Below are positions 9,320-18,904 of a stretch of 36,099 nt of DNA, one piece after another. Position 1 is the first letter of the stretch; each line of letters starts with the position of its first letter. A program made the position numbers and the translations under genes. Below the pieces are notes generated by a model. That model saw only the letters and a list, made by a program, of their open reading frames with translations, was not told the DNA's origin and searched no databases. Origin of the DNA: a virus; the IMG/VR virus record IMGVR_UViG_3300007344_000092, positions 1 to 36,099 of that record. The stretch is one strand, 5' to 3'.

Positions 9320-10186
9320 ATGTCTACAGAAACTATCCAGCGGAAACCCGCTAAGAAGTCCGCGCCTAAGGCTGCGGCAAAGCCTGTTGTTGAAACACAG
9401 GAAATTGTCGATGCTATCCCATCGGCACCACGTCCAGCTCGCCCCACCATTAAGCGAGACATCAAGGACAAATCAAAATCAGATAAGTTTTACTTCTCCA
9501 ACATGGGGGGTATCTATCTCAAGCTGGCTAACAGCAAAGTCAACATCTATGACGAAGAGCAAGGACGCATTCGCCAGATTAGATACTGCGCGGGTGAGCC
9601 TTCAATCTTTGTGGATGAACAGTCCGAGGCCGCTACACGCAGCCAAGTTGTGTTCCGCCGTAATGTTCTTTCTGTGCCTTACACCAAGCCAAACCTCATC
9701 GAGTTTTTGGATAAGCACCCTGAGAACTACGCAAACGGAGGCAACACATTTAGAATCAATGACGTTGAGGAAAAGGTTCAAGAGAACATTGATATGGACT
9801 TCCTCGTCACCGATGCTATTCAGATGATTAAGTCTCGTTCTATTGAGGAGCTTCTACCTGTGGCCATCAGCCTTAACATCAATACGGACCAAGAGAACCT
9901 GGCCATTAAGCGCGAGCTCGTTCAGGCTGCAAAGCGCAAGCCACAAGAGTTCATCGAGATGTTTGACAACCCAATCGTTCAGACTCGTGTGTCTGTGATG
10001 CAAGGGTTCGACTTCCAGATTGTGCGATACAAGGGAGGGGCTATCACATGGTTCGACAGCGGCGCCGTAATCGTCGGTGTGCCTGTCGGACAGGACGAAG
10101 TGGACGTATTGACCCGCTTCTGTCTCACCGATAAAGGTGCTGGTGTACTTACTGAAATTGAAAGGCAGCTCAGCGAGATTGCCTAA
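9320..10186 (+). CDS. Head-associated virion protein, unassigned
   Basis: A 288-aa protein. Residues about 1-50 are a Lys/Ala/Pro-rich, probably disordered tail (KPAKKSAPKAAAKP), followed by a folded part beginning DKFYFSNMGGIYLKLANS and containing RQIRYCAGEPSIFVDEQ and a segment FLDKHPENYANGGNTFRIND, then helices to the C-terminus. The pattern of a charged extended N-tail plus 'HPxNxxNGG' is one I have seen in conserved phage virion proteins located between capsid and connector genes, but I cannot name the family. A head-completion or auxiliary capsid role is inferred. An intrinsic terminator follows at 10204. Confidence 0.8.
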   Translation: MSTETIQRKPAKKSAPKAAAKPVVETQEIVDAIPSAPRPARPTIKRDIKDKSKSDKFYFSNMGGIYLKLANSKVNIYDEEQGRIRQIRYCAGEPSIFVDEQSEAATRSQVVFRRNVLSVPYTKPNLIEFLDKHPENYANGGNTFRINDVEEKVQENIDMDFLVTDAIQMIKSRSIEELLPVAISLNINTDQENLAIKRELVQAAKRKPQEFIEMFDNPIVQTRVSVMQGFDFQIVRYKGGAITWFDSGAVIVGVPVGQDEVDVLTRFCLTDKGAGVLTEIERQLSEIA

Positions 10187-10203
10187 TCCTGCACCACTCC
10201 AAC

Positions 10204-10232
10204 AAGGGGCTGCCTTAGGGCGGCCCTTTTTT
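10204..10232 (+). terminator. Intrinsic terminator after the head genes
   Basis: AAGGG(G)CTGCC pairs with GGCGGCCCTT (one bulged G and one G-U pair) around a TTAG loop, followed directly by a run of six T. It lies 17 bases after the 288-aa gene. The T-run leads straight into the next promoter-like box at 10236, so termination of the head transcript and initiation of the tail transcript are packed into about 40 bases. Confidence 0.8.
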
Positions 10233-10235
10233 GTT

Positions 10236-10243
10236 TATATTTG
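10236..10243 (+). promoter_or_regulatory. Bacteroidetes-type -7 box before the connector genes
   Basis: TATATTTG followed by C, the same element as at 1801 and 4585, lies three bases after the terminator's T-run and 20 bases before the ATG at 10264. It probably starts transcription of the tail operon. The upstream -33 region is occupied by the terminator stem, so no TTTG is present there. Confidence 0.65.
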
Positions 10244-10263
10244 CTGATAGTAATATCAACACC

Positions 10264-11112
10264 ATGGCCAGCGTAAGAGAGGTCTATACAACACTTCAGG
10301 GATTAGCAAACAAAGACGAGAGAGGTTTCGTCACCCCTGCCGTCTTCAACCAGTTTGCAGGCACAGCACAACAGAAGGTTTACAATAACATCTGGATGGA
10401 GCTGGAGCGAGCTATGGCTGCACGCCTTCGCGGCACAGACCCGGGGCTGTCAGAGTCTCGCGTCCGTGGATTGAAGCAAGACCTCTCGAGGTTTGCTACC
10501 AGGGTAGACTTGGTTGCTACAACTGACTCAACGTATCCTAGACGAAGCTCTAACCTCAGCCTTCCAACAAACTTCAATAGGGTTATTGAGGTAAACTATC
10601 TGCCAAGAAGGGTTAATTATACTGTAAGCGGGGTGGCAGGCACTGCAACCAAAAATAGTGAGCACATCCCTATTGAGATTATTGACGACGCAAATAAGCT
10701 TCAAGCTATTTTGTCTAGTACTTTGTCTAGGCCTACAACATCTTTCCCGGCATGCTACATAACAGGGTTGACCATGGAGGTGTACCCTGACAGTCTTCCG
10801 CTAAACGATGATACAGATGGTGACGGTAGCTCTGGGGTAGCAGACCGACTGTTGATTGAGATGATGTACTACAAGAACCCCGAGGGGCTCACCACAGCGG
10901 GAGCTTTGAGTGCATCGTTCCCCAAGTTTGTGTTTACTGCCACCAACAACAAGGAGGTGTATGATGACACAAACAGTATTGATTTTGAATTGCCAGACCA
11001 CTACGTGATGGACCTGGTAATTGAGATAGCTATGCTCATCGGAGTAAACCTGAAAGACAGGGAGGTTTACCAACACGCAGCCCAAGAGGACGTGAAAGAA
11101 AAAAGACAGTAA
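10264..11112 (+). CDS. Head-tail connector / ring protein 1
   Basis: I choose the ATG at 10264 (282 aa, MASVREVYTT...) because the in-frame codons upstream overlap the promoter box at 10236. The N-terminal half is helical, VFNQFAGTAQQKVYNNIWMELERAM, and contains an LPTNF strand motif, as in adaptor and ring proteins that sit under the portal. The C-terminus, FELPDHYVMDLVIEIAMLIG, followed by VNLKDREVYQHAAQED, is a helix pair typical of this type of connector. It is the first of three genes (282, 265 and 1896 aa) that together resemble a short-tail assembly: two ring proteins and a nozzle. The name is by analogy with crAss-like/podovirus tails. Confidence 0.75.
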   Translation: MASVREVYTTLQGLANKDERGFVTPAVFNQFAGTAQQKVYNNIWMELERAMAARLRGTDPGLSESRVRGLKQDLSRFATRVDLVATTDSTYPRRSSNLSLPTNFNRVIEVNYLPRRVNYTVSGVAGTATKNSEHIPIEIIDDANKLQAILSSTLSRPTTSFPACYITGLTMEVYPDSLPLNDDTDGDGSSGVADRLLIEMMYYKNPEGLTTAGALSASFPKFVFTATNNKEVYDDTNSIDFELPDHYVMDLVIEIAMLIGVNLKDREVYQHAAQEDVKEKRQ

Positions 11113-11115
11113 GAG

Positions 11116-11913
11116 ATGGCACACAACCTAGTAGACATAGATGACATCATCAACGACTTCCTCATATCTGTTGAGGGCGATGATTATGCAAGCAATGTAA
11201 CACGCACCTTCTTGCGCCAAGCAGCCCTTCGCGGAATCCGTGAGTTTGGCTTTGACATCTCTGGTAAGGTTCGCTCGCTCAAGATTACACCAGAGTCAAA
11301 CGGCACATACACCTTGCCCGATGACTTTGCAAGCATCACGCGGGTAGGACTTGCAGGCTCTGATGGTATGGTGTACCCTCTTGCCCACAACGTCAACCTG
11401 AACATGTCTCAGGCATACACCAATGTCACCGACCCCGTTGACAGCGACAGTGACGGATTCTTCGACAGAGTTGACGACACTACTGGTTCAGGTGGCGGTA
11501 TCCTTGGGGAGACTGAGGCGCTTATCTTTAACAACTACGCATACAACCAGGCCACAGGAAGAACTTACGGATTGGGTGGGGGTATCTACGCAGGTGAGTA
11601 CAGGCTGAACAGAGACCAGAACAGGTTGGAAACTGACTCAGGTGTCAGCGGTGTCATTGTGGTGGAGTATGTAGCAGATGAGGCAAGAGCCAAGAACAAG
11701 CAAGTGCCCGTAGAAGCTGAGGAGGCTTTGCGGTCTTACATGTACTACAAAATCATCGAGCGTAAGCGCGGTGTGCCTATGTCTGAAAAAGCAAGAGCTA
11801 GACAAGAATACTACAACGAAAGACGCAAGGCCAACGCACGTATTAAGACATTCAACAAAGATGAGGCCTTCCGCGTGATTCGCAAGAACTTCAAGCAAGC
11901 TCCTAAGTACTGA
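11116..11913 (+). CDS. Tail tubular / ring protein (gp11-like)
   Basis: A 265-aa protein starting three bases after the preceding gene. The N-terminus, a helix with DIDDIINDFLIS...TRTFLRQAALRGIREFGFDI, then GTYTLPDDFASITRVGLA, is the classic pattern of T7 tail-tubular A / crAss-like ring proteins (helix pair, then the 'YxLPxDFxxixxV' strand). The C-terminal half has a helical region VEAEEALRSYMYYKIIERKR rich in basic residues, and ends FKQAPKY. It binds between the upper ring protein and the nozzle. Its stop overlaps the next ATG (TGATG), so it is coupled to the 1896-aa gene. Confidence 0.8.
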   Translation: MAHNLVDIDDIINDFLISVEGDDYASNVTRTFLRQAALRGIREFGFDISGKVRSLKITPESNGTYTLPDDFASITRVGLAGSDGMVYPLAHNVNLNMSQAYTNVTDPVDSDSDGFFDRVDDTTGSGGGILGETEALIFNNYAYNQATGRTYGLGGGIYAGEYRLNRDQNRLETDSGVSGVIVVEYVADEARAKNKQVPVEAEEALRSYMYYKIIERKRGVPMSEKARARQEYYNERRKANARIKTFNKDEAFRVIRKNFKQAPKY

Positions 11914-14900
11914 TGGCTATTGACAAGCTCATACCTCGTTATCTAAATCTAGATGACGATGAACGCCTGGTGAAGTCTATGGAGATGACGGACGCGAAAA
12001 ACGTTCACATCTCTACAGATGATGACAACAATGCTGGGGTGGTTAAGCAGGCCTTTGGCAACGCTCAGGTAAGTCCCGCAACAACTGCCGACACTGTACC
12101 GTCTAGCGGAAACAACAGCATCCTTGGCACAGTAAGCTTTGATGCAGAGGGTGTGGTATTCTTTTTCTTGTTCAACTCTGGCAATGCGCACGGCGTCTAC
12201 ATGTACATGTCCGAGAACAATGTATATGTTAAAATTTTTCAGAATGATGCTCTTGAGTTTTTTGAGAACTCTCACGTTCAGGGTGAAGTTGTAAAGACAG
12301 GTAAGGGAGAGACGTTGCTGTACTTTACAGACGGTCACAGTGAGCCAAAAAAGATTAACGTAACAAGATTCCTCACAGGAAGGTACGAGGAGCTGGCCAA
12401 CGACTCCACGGATACAGCGGTGAGCAACTACATCACTGTCTGCAAGAGGCCGCCTGTCATTCCGCCCACCTTTAGCTTTATTACATCTTCTGAAGGAAGC
12501 GCCAACAATAGAGTCATTGACCGCGCGTTTCAGTTCGCATGTCAGTACGTTTACGTAGACGGTGAGGTTTCTGCCATCGGCCCGTACTCCAAACTGACTT
12601 ACTCTGACGACCACTTCAATGTGGACGGCACGATGTCGGACTTGTACTCTACTACCTTTGATTCAATCGACGTAGTACTTACCAAGGCGACTGACAGCTC
12701 AGCTAACGACCTTCTTGATGGCGATGTGAAGGCAGTTCGTTTCTTGGCAAGGGCTGGAAACTCTGGCTCCTTTGTGGTGTTCGATGAAATAAGAACAAAC
12801 CAAGAGCAGCCCGATGTAACGACGAACTTCACAAATGCTCTAGCGTATAGGTTTGTTGCTGACCAGGAGGTCAACAAGCTTTACGACGCTGTGCCACTGA
12901 AGGCTAAGGCTCTTTGCATCTCTGACAACAGATTGTTCTTCGGCAACTACGTCGATGGATTTGATATTCCTAAATGGCCGGAAACGATTGACAAAAGCGC
13001 TGAGCTTAGAACTCAATCATTCCCCGTCACTTCTGGTATTGCTACAGGAAGCTTCACTGCGGCAGAGGGGCAGTACACAGTCACTACGAGCTTAAGTGGA
13101 AATGAGACGGAGTCTGGTACTGCGTTCAGCGAGAACATCACTGCAGGCAGCTCTAGTGAATCTAACCTTATTCACTTCTCACCAAACGTCAACGGGACTT
13201 CCTTGGACTACTTTGGCGGTCATGGATACTACGGCTACCAGTCTCAGTGGGCGCACGGTGTTGCAGAGGATGTTTATGGACACCCTAAGTGGCACATTAC
13301 GTCTGATGGAGACACTAACATTGAGAGCGGAGAGCATTCTGGAAGAATCGGAAACTCCTCTGTTCAACCTCTATCTGTAGAGATTGACCTGTCTTCTATA
13401 CCGACTGAAGGTTTTGGAGTGCCAGTTGACCTCAATCTGAACTACACCGTTCACTACGGGAGGACGTACATTGTTCCAACAAAGCCTGAAAGAGAGGGGG
13501 CATTGAGGAAGCAAATAAAGTACAAGCCAGCGTATGGTGTATTTAACGCACTAAACCCAACCAGAGACGTCGACGTAGATTTTCTGGCAGGAGGAGATTC
13601 TTATGGAGAAAACACAAGTGCCTCGGGCTCAAATGCTCATATTTTTCGGGTAGCAAGTGTTTGCTATGTAGGAGATTCTGAAGACTTTAATGGGCAATCA
13701 AACATCTCTGTCGGGATAAACGTACAGAGTGCAGATACTCGTGAGACCATTGCTCAAAAAATTAGAGACGCAATCTACGAGGACCAAACCGAGATTGATA
13801 TAAGTGGAAACGGCGGAGGAACGGCTCACGGGAACTTCTTTCAATACACTACTGTCGGGGGCGGAGCGCTTCTGGACGAGAGGTCGGATAGCGCAAACAG
13901 CAGATATTACTTTAAGGGGCTGGGCTCTCAATCTCCTTCTTACATTAAGCTCAAGCCCAAGCAGCCGACAGTCCTTGAGCAGGGAGCTAAGATTGTGGTT
14001 GAGTATGTGGGTCGTTCAGCATATTTTGAGTACCATACAGTAGCTCATAATGGCCCCATGGTTACCGACAGGGACGTTGCACTTTTATCTCAAGACATAG
14101 GCATCCCGGGTGAGAGAAACAGGCAGACCATCTCAGGCGGACCTGTTAGCTTTAGTTTGCAAGAAGGTCAGAGCGGCATTGACGGTGACGACAGCGCAAC
14201 TGGAGCGGGAGATTTGTACAGAACATTCTGCCTCAACTGGGGCAGCGAGTCAAGCACTACGGAGATTACCGTATCCACAGGCGGAGGTGTTCTAGGAAGT
14301 GATGTTGGTGACAATCGCATGACATTTCGTTCAGGGTCTCACCACCCACTTGGCGTCGTATTCTATGACCACAGAAACAGGAGTTCGTCTGTCAACTTGT
14401 TGCCAGAATCGTATGTCCCATTCAGTGGTACGCCTACCTCTGTGGTGGGTAACGAAGTTCAACAACTAGTACCCTACGATATTGATGTTGTATTTGATGA
14501 CTCTTACATCCCGACTTGGGCTGAGAGGTACCAAATTGTATACCCAGGAAACTCTCTCTACGAGTCCACGCTGACCCACAGCGTACCCGAGGCGCTTGTT
14601 GCTGACATGACCAAGGTTGTTATTCGTGACCCATCATTCGATGACGGCGAAAACCTGGAGGAAACATTGGAATCTAGCGATGCGCAAGGCACAGACGCTA
14701 CAGCCCAAACCAACTTCCCGAGTCTTGCGGCTGCTGAGTCAGCAGGTATCGTGAGCAATGCTTTGTACATTCCATTCAGATTCTTTGAAGGCAAAGTAGA
14801 TTCGTACAAAGAGTCCAAGAGTGCCAAGTTAAACTACGAGTTCCGCCCCGGAGATAAGCTCCGTATTGTAAGCTACTCTGCTGGTGATGGAGAAGGACCA

Positions 14901-17603
14901 GACATCGTATTCCCCAATGAGTTTTTCTTTGAAATCATTGACTACAAGTACTTTGAAAATAACTCAGACAAGAATGTACTCGTTCTCCCTAATGGAGAGG
15001 ACGGAAACTTCACCAGTGACGGAGAGTACAGGCGCTCTGGGTGGATGCTTATTATTAAGGACAACTCCCGTTTCGGAGGCTTCAGAGCTCAAGACGTGCG
15101 CCGTTCTGATGGTGAAGCTAGTGAAAGAAACAACTGGAGCGACAACGTCGTTGTAGAAATCCTTAGGCCAAAGATTCAGCCAGACAAGGATGAGGTTGTC
15201 TACTACGAGATTGGTGAGTCCTACCCGGTAAACGATGATTCAAGGCTTGACTCCGTCTATACCGCTGACGCAACCAACGGGCCAGTCGCGTTTGTTGAAC
15301 CTGGAATAATTCAAACTAAGCAACGCCTCTTTGCAGGAGACACCATATTGCCGTCTAGCTTTCCAGGAAACGTAAGCTCTGGAGACGACCTAGAGCAGTT
15401 CTTTGGTGTGGGCGGTTTTGAGTCGGGTGCGAGCTTTAGTTCAGGCTTCACCTCGCATACGGTGGTAAGGATTCTTGGAGAGTTCTACCAGTCCACTTCT
15501 TCTGGTGGATTCACTTACTACAGATATAGGGTAACTCCTAATAGCGGACAACCCTTAAATGGATTTACAGGTAGCACGCCTACCTACGGCGAGGTCACAA
15601 CAGCGTCTGCTTTCTGCACCTTTAGCAAGCCTAATGCTAAAGCTGTGCACCTGGGCAATCAGGGCGACACTTACTTCCGCAAGAGAGACATGAGGGCTTC
15701 TGCCTACACAACCGCTGCTGGTTATGACCCATCAGACTTGTCGTCAAGCACCTCGTCGAACTACAGGCTTACGAACATCGAGGACCCAGGGTTTAACGAT
15801 TTCTTGCCAACTACTGTTACAAGAAACTATCACTACGGCAGACCTCACGTTTTTAATCCGGACTTCCGCACCAGCGAAAGAGGGTCTTCAGTGACCTACA
15901 GTGACGTGTATGCTTCTGACGGAGAGTTGCTCGCGCTGTCTAGCTTCAACCCTTCGCTGTTCCCATTCAAGGATTACTCCCTAAGGAATGGAGCTATTGC
16001 GAAGATGTATGACGAGGGCTCATCTATCATGGTCCTTCAGCAAAGAAAGGTGTCAAGAACACCTATCAGCAGAGACTACATCCAAACAGCTGAAGGTGGT
16101 ATGCTCATCACATCTCAAAACGTCATGGGCACAGAAACCTACCTGCCTTCTGAATATGGTCCAGGTATGTTCTCTCGCGGGATTACAGAGTACGATGGTA
16201 TCGTCTACTTTACCGATGTAGAAAGAGGCGTAGTGTGTGCTGTATCCGGCGGGCAGCTCAGGGTCATCAGTGACGCTAAAGTCAGCAACTTTTTTGCGGA
16301 GAAGCTGGCTACCGTACAGAGCAGTAACAATGTCAACGGTGCAATTCTTGGCATTCACCCAGACCAAGACGAGCTTATCTGTTCTTTCCAGACCTTTGTT
16401 AGAAGAACCATTAGCTCAGGCGGAAGTGTACGGGGACGTACGTTGCCCATGTCCAAGAGCGACAATACTAAGTTTGACCTCTCTGGACTCAAGCTTGTGT
16501 ATGAAACTGCGGGCAGTGCGTTGGATATTGTTAACGAAAGTCAAACGTGGAACGGTCACCTGCTGGAGTGGGAAGAGGCAGGCAAGGGCGTGGTTTACAC
16601 CGACAGCCCCACAGAGCTTGGTTTCATTGATTCCACCGTGCCTTTTGACAAGAGTACATCAGACCTGCTTGTCACGAACCAAAGAAATGACTTCTTTGCC
16701 AAGATGACTCGAGCTCAGGGTAAACAGTCCTTGGGCACACTTGATGAAGGTGGCTCTTCAGGTAGAGGCGGTGGCTCTGACGTTCAGATTGAAAAGAGCG
16801 CTACAACTTCGTCTATTGACAACAACATTGCTTACAACTACAAGCAAGGCGTGTGGACCACGAAGTACGACTTTGTCCCTGATGGCATTGCTCCGTGCTT
16901 CGAGAACATGGTCACCTTTAAGAACGGAGTCCCTTGGCTGCACAGCCCAAGTGCTTCAATAGCAAGTTTTTACGGGGTATCTAACAATGTGATTGTTGAG
17001 GTTATTTCTAAGATTAACCCCTCAATGGTGAAGCTGTACAAAGCCTTGAGTCTTGAGGGTGACTCTGTGTGGACAGCAGCTTTGAGCAATAGGGAGCAGG
17101 CGTCCTCGATTACCGCGAACATGTGGAAGGACCAGGCCATCGATGGTAACGTTAGAGCAGGCGATGGGTTCCGTGAAGGAATGCTGTATTGCGACATGCC
17201 TGGTGACACTAGCAGCACTAGCCATCTTGATGAAATTGTTTTGGGCAAGGTGGCTTCAGTGGATGCAGGAAATAACAAAATCACATTTGTAGGTAGAGTC
17301 AACAATATACCTTTCAACATAGGTGACAAGATTTTCAAAAGCGACGGCACTGACACAACCCGAACCGTAAGTAGCGTCGACAGCAGAAACACTTTGATTG
17401 TGAGCTCTACGACAGGTATTTCAGCGAGTGACGTTCTGATTGCCAGGTCAGCAATCGACAGCGGTTTTATTACTGGTGACCACCTCCGTGACTACTACCT
17501 GAAGATTAGACTCACCAATACAAACACGAGCACCAGAAACGAGCTGTACGCTATCAACGCTATCTTCGAGAGGTCTCGTCTTCATAACGACAGAGTTAAC
17601 TAA
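11913..17603 (+). CDS. Tail nozzle / stabilisation protein (giant)
   Basis: A 1896-aa beta-rich protein, coupled to the ring protein by a TGATG overlap. The N-terminus reads IDKLIPRYLNLDDDERLVKS, then MTDAKNVHISTDDDNNAGVV, a signature I know from phage 'stabilisation' or nozzle/muzzle proteins (DERLV...DAxNxxxST...G.V). Further on, LLYFTDGHSEPKKINVTRF fits the same family ('FTD..xEPxKIN'). The rest is mostly Ser/Thr/Gly-rich strand sequence with few helices. It probably forms the distal tail tube and its closing lid. It is larger than the nozzle proteins of well-studied short-tailed phages (T7 gp12 is about 800 aa; crAss-like muzzles about 1400). Arginine is often AGA/AGG, unlike in the capsid gene. 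Confidence 0.8.
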   Translation: MAIDKLIPRYLNLDDDERLVKSMEMTDAKNVHISTDDDNNAGVVKQAFGNAQVSPATTADTVPSSGNNSILGTVSFDAEGVVFFFLFNSGNAHGVYMYMSENNVYVKIFQNDALEFFENSHVQGEVVKTGKGETLLYFTDGHSEPKKINVTRFLTGRYEELANDSTDTAVSNYITVCKRPPVIPPTFSFITSSEGSANNRVIDRAFQFACQYVYVDGEVSAIGPYSKLTYSDDHFNVDGTMSDLYSTTFDSIDVVLTKATDSSANDLLDGDVKAVRFLARAGNSGSFVVFDEIRTNQEQPDVTTNFTNALAYRFVADQEVNKLYDAVPLKAKALCISDNRLFFGNYVDGFDIPKWPETIDKSAELRTQSFPVTSGIATGSFTAAEGQYTVTTSLSGNETESGTAFSENITAGSSSESNLIHFSPNVNGTSLDYFGGHGYYGYQSQWAHGVAEDVYGHPKWHITSDGDTNIESGEHSGRIGNSSVQPLSVEIDLSSIPTEGFGVPVDLNLNYTVHYGRTYIVPTKPEREGALRKQIKYKPAYGVFNALNPTRDVDVDFLAGGDSYGENTSASGSNAHIFRVASVCYVGDSEDFNGQSNISVGINVQSADTRETIAQKIRDAIYEDQTEIDISGNGGGTAHGNFFQYTTVGGGALLDERSDSANSRYYFKGLGSQSPSYIKLKPKQPTVLEQGAKIVVEYVGRSAYFEYHTVAHNGPMVTDRDVALLSQDIGIPGERNRQTISGGPVSFSLQEGQSGIDGDDSATGAGDLYRTFCLNWGSESSTTEITVSTGGGVLGSDVGDNRMTFRSGSHHPLGVVFYDHRNRSSSVNLLPESYVPFSGTPTSVVGNEVQQLVPYDIDVVFDDSYIPTWAERYQIVYPGNSLYESTLTHSVPEALVADMTKVVIRDPSFDDGENLEETLESSDAQGTDATAQTNFPSLAAAESAGIVSNALYIPFRFFEGKVDSYKESKSAKLNYEFRPGDKLRIVSYSAGDGEGPDIVFPNEFFFEIIDYKYFENNSDKNVLVLPNGEDGNFTSDGEYRRSGWMLIIKDNSRFGGFRAQDVRRSDGEASERNNWSDNVVVEILRPKIQPDKDEVVYYEIGESYPVNDDSRLDSVYTADATNGPVAFVEPGIIQTKQRLFAGDTILPSSFPGNVSSGDDLEQFFGVGGFESGASFSSGFTSHTVVRILGEFYQSTSSGGFTYYRYRVTPNSGQPLNGFTGSTPTYGEVTTASAFCTFSKPNAKAVHLGNQGDTYFRKRDMRASAYTTAAGYDPSDLSSSTSSNYRLTNIEDPGFNDFLPTTVTRNYHYGRPHVFNPDFRTSERGSSVTYSDVYASDGELLALSSFNPSLFPFKDYSLRNGAIAKMYDEGSSIMVLQQRKVSRTPISRDYIQTAEGGMLITSQNVMGTETYLPSEYGPGMFSRGITEYDGIVYFTDVERGVVCAVSGGQLRVISDAKVSNFFAEKLATVQSSNNVNGAILGIHPDQDELICSFQTFVRRTISSGGSVRGRTLPMSKSDNTKFDLSGLKLVYETAGSALDIVNESQTWNGHLLEWEEAGKGVVYTDSPTELGFIDSTVPFDKSTSDLLVTNQRNDFFAKMTRAQGKQSLGTLDEGGSSGRGGGSDVQIEKSATTSSIDNNIAYNYKQGVWTTKYDFVPDGIAPCFENMVTFKNGVPWLHSPSASIASFYGVSNNVIVEVISKINPSMVKLYKALSLEGDSVWTAALSNREQASSITANMWKDQAIDGNVRAGDGFREGMLYCDMPGDTSSTSHLDEIVLGKVASVDAGNNKITFVGRVNNIPFNIGDKIFKSDGTDTTRTVSSVDSRNTLIVSSTTGISASDVLIARSAIDSGFITGDHLRDYYLKIRLTNTNTSTRNELYAINAIFERSRLHNDRVN

Positions 17604-17608
17604 ATTTG
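17601..17608 (+). promoter_or_regulatory. Bacteroidetes-type -7 box before the internal virion protein
   Basis: TAAATTTG followed by C matches TAnnTTTG exactly and overlaps the stop codon of the nozzle gene. Only six bases separate it from the ATG at 17615, so a transcript starting here would have almost no leader. The overlap with a stop codon means part of the match could be chance. Confidence 0.5.
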
Positions 17609-17614
17609 CAACAG

Positions 17615-18904
17615 ATGAACGGGAATCCATATACACCAGGCACACCAGAGTACCTTGCCTATCAAAGAGCCGATGTGGCTTCTGATTACGGCTATAACAT
17701 GTCACCAAGAATTGCAGGTCCGTATACCGACCCCGCTGATGTAATGGCTCCAGGCGTAATAGGCTCTCCTTCAATGTATCCCAACCCCGGAGGTATTGAC
17801 TTTGGTCGAGACCTTCCTGTGGTTCCAGGAGCACCTGTAAATGCTCCCGCTGGCGCTCAGTTTGGGTATGCTTCTTTAGGTGCACCGACGATGGGTGTTA
17901 CCCCTGGGTTAACAGGCGTGGCCGGGCCAACAAGGGCAGACATCCCTGGAGAGTACGAAACACTTCAGGGCATTCAGGAAATCCCCCTGGCAGAAGAGGC
18001 AGACATTCCTTTGGGCTTTGGCGAATCAGAGATAGGTGCAGCGGTAACAGAAACTCCGGCTGACGCCGCCGCCGCAGCGGCTTCAACAAAGTCGAATAGG
18101 GTTGGAGGTATGGACACTATCGCTGGCGCAGCAAGTGGTATTGGTCAGATTGCAGGCGGAATCATGAATATCACTCAGGGTGCTCGCGCTTTGAAGGATG
18201 TGGACATCGCAGGTGCAGAGGCGGGTGTTGACGCAGCCTACGCTACACGTCCAGGACTTAGTACTCCTGCAGAGTTTTATGACATGCAGAAGGAGGCGTA
18301 CGACCAGCGCTTGCTGGCTATGCGTACTGAAGACATAAACAGAGGACTAGCAACTAACGTAGCTGCAGCGCAGCAGTACGGCGCTCGGGGGCTGGGCACT
18401 AACCTGGCTGCAGCAGCTCAGGCACAGAGAGCTCAACAGCAGGAGGTTCTTCAGCAGCAACGTCTGCAAACTCAAGCACTCGGCTCCCTTGCCCAGGCCA
18501 GAGAGCGAGAGATTCAGAGAAGAGAGCAGCGTGCTACGTTCGACATTGGTATCGCCTACGACGAGCTCAAAGGTGAGCAAGCGAGAGAAGCATACGCAAG
18601 ACAGCAAATTAGTCAGGGTATTGTGGGGACTACTGCAGGCCTTGCTCGTACAGCCCTTACGTTTGGAGCAGAGCAGGGTGCCAAGGTTACGCCCGGTGAG
18701 TTTTCTCACGACAGCAACCCTATCGACATAGTACAAGATGGTGCTAAGATTGGAGAGATGACCGGAGGCGAGTACATCTTCAACCCAACGCAGGCTAAGA
18801 AGATGATGAAGGAGGCTAACGGCGGAAACACTGAGCTTCACAAGTTTGTACGCAAGACATTGAATAGATTCCATAAAGACGCAGCCAAGCATGAAGGTAA
18901 GTAA
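17615..18904 (+). CDS. Internal virion / cargo protein 1
   Basis: I choose the ATG at 17615 (429 aa, MNGNPYTPGT...); a TTG at 17606 is inside the promoter-like box. Residues 1-150 are Pro/Gly/Ala-rich and probably disordered. Residues about 165-190 (GMDTIAGAASGIGQIAGGIM) form a Gly/Ala hydrophobic segment that could enter a membrane. Residues 200-340 are Gln/Ala/Arg-rich coiled coil. The C-terminal segment, about 359-400, has PGEFSHDSNPIDIV and MTGGEYIFNPTQAKKMM; this 'TGGE...NP.Q' unit recurs in virion proteins of Bacteroidetes phages. An ejected internal protein, like the T7 gp14 class, fits best by position between nozzle and giant protein. No enzymatic residue is visible. Confidence 0.7.
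   Translation: MNGNPYTPGTPEYLAYQRADVASDYGYNMSPRIAGPYTDPADVMAPGVIGSPSMYPNPGGIDFGRDLPVVPGAPVNAPAGAQFGYASLGAPTMGVTPGLTGVAGPTRADIPGEYETLQGIQEIPLAEEADIPLGFGESEIGAAVTETPADAAAAAASTKSNRVGGMDTIAGAASGIGQIAGGIMNITQGARALKDVDIAGAEAGVDAAYATRPGLSTPAEFYDMQKEAYDQRLLAMRTEDINRGLATNVAAAQQYGARGLGTNLAAAAQAQRAQQQEVLQQQRLQTQALGSLAQAREREIQRREQRATFDIGIAYDELKGEQAREAYARQQISQGIVGTTAGLARTALTFGAEQGAKVTPGEFSHDSNPIDIVQDGAKIGEMTGGEYIFNPTQAKKMMKEANGGNTELHKFVRKTLNRFHKDAAKHEGK

Noticed and set aside
10231-10263. Upstream extension of the first connector gene
   Set aside because: The extension runs through the promoter box and T-run; the ATG at 10264 gives a normal start.
11949-12614. 221-codon open frame on the minus strand inside the nozzle gene
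   Set aside because: It lies wholly within a well-supported plus-strand gene, and its translation has no recognisable domain and an odd composition, as expected of an antisense frame.
17606-17614. TTG start for the internal virion protein
   Set aside because: It lies inside the TAAATTTG box; the ATG nine bases on is more likely.
18347-18892. 181-codon open frame on the minus strand inside the internal virion protein gene
   Set aside because: The Leu/Ser/Cys-rich translation mirrors Gln/Ala/Arg-rich coding on the other strand; no start signal or family.
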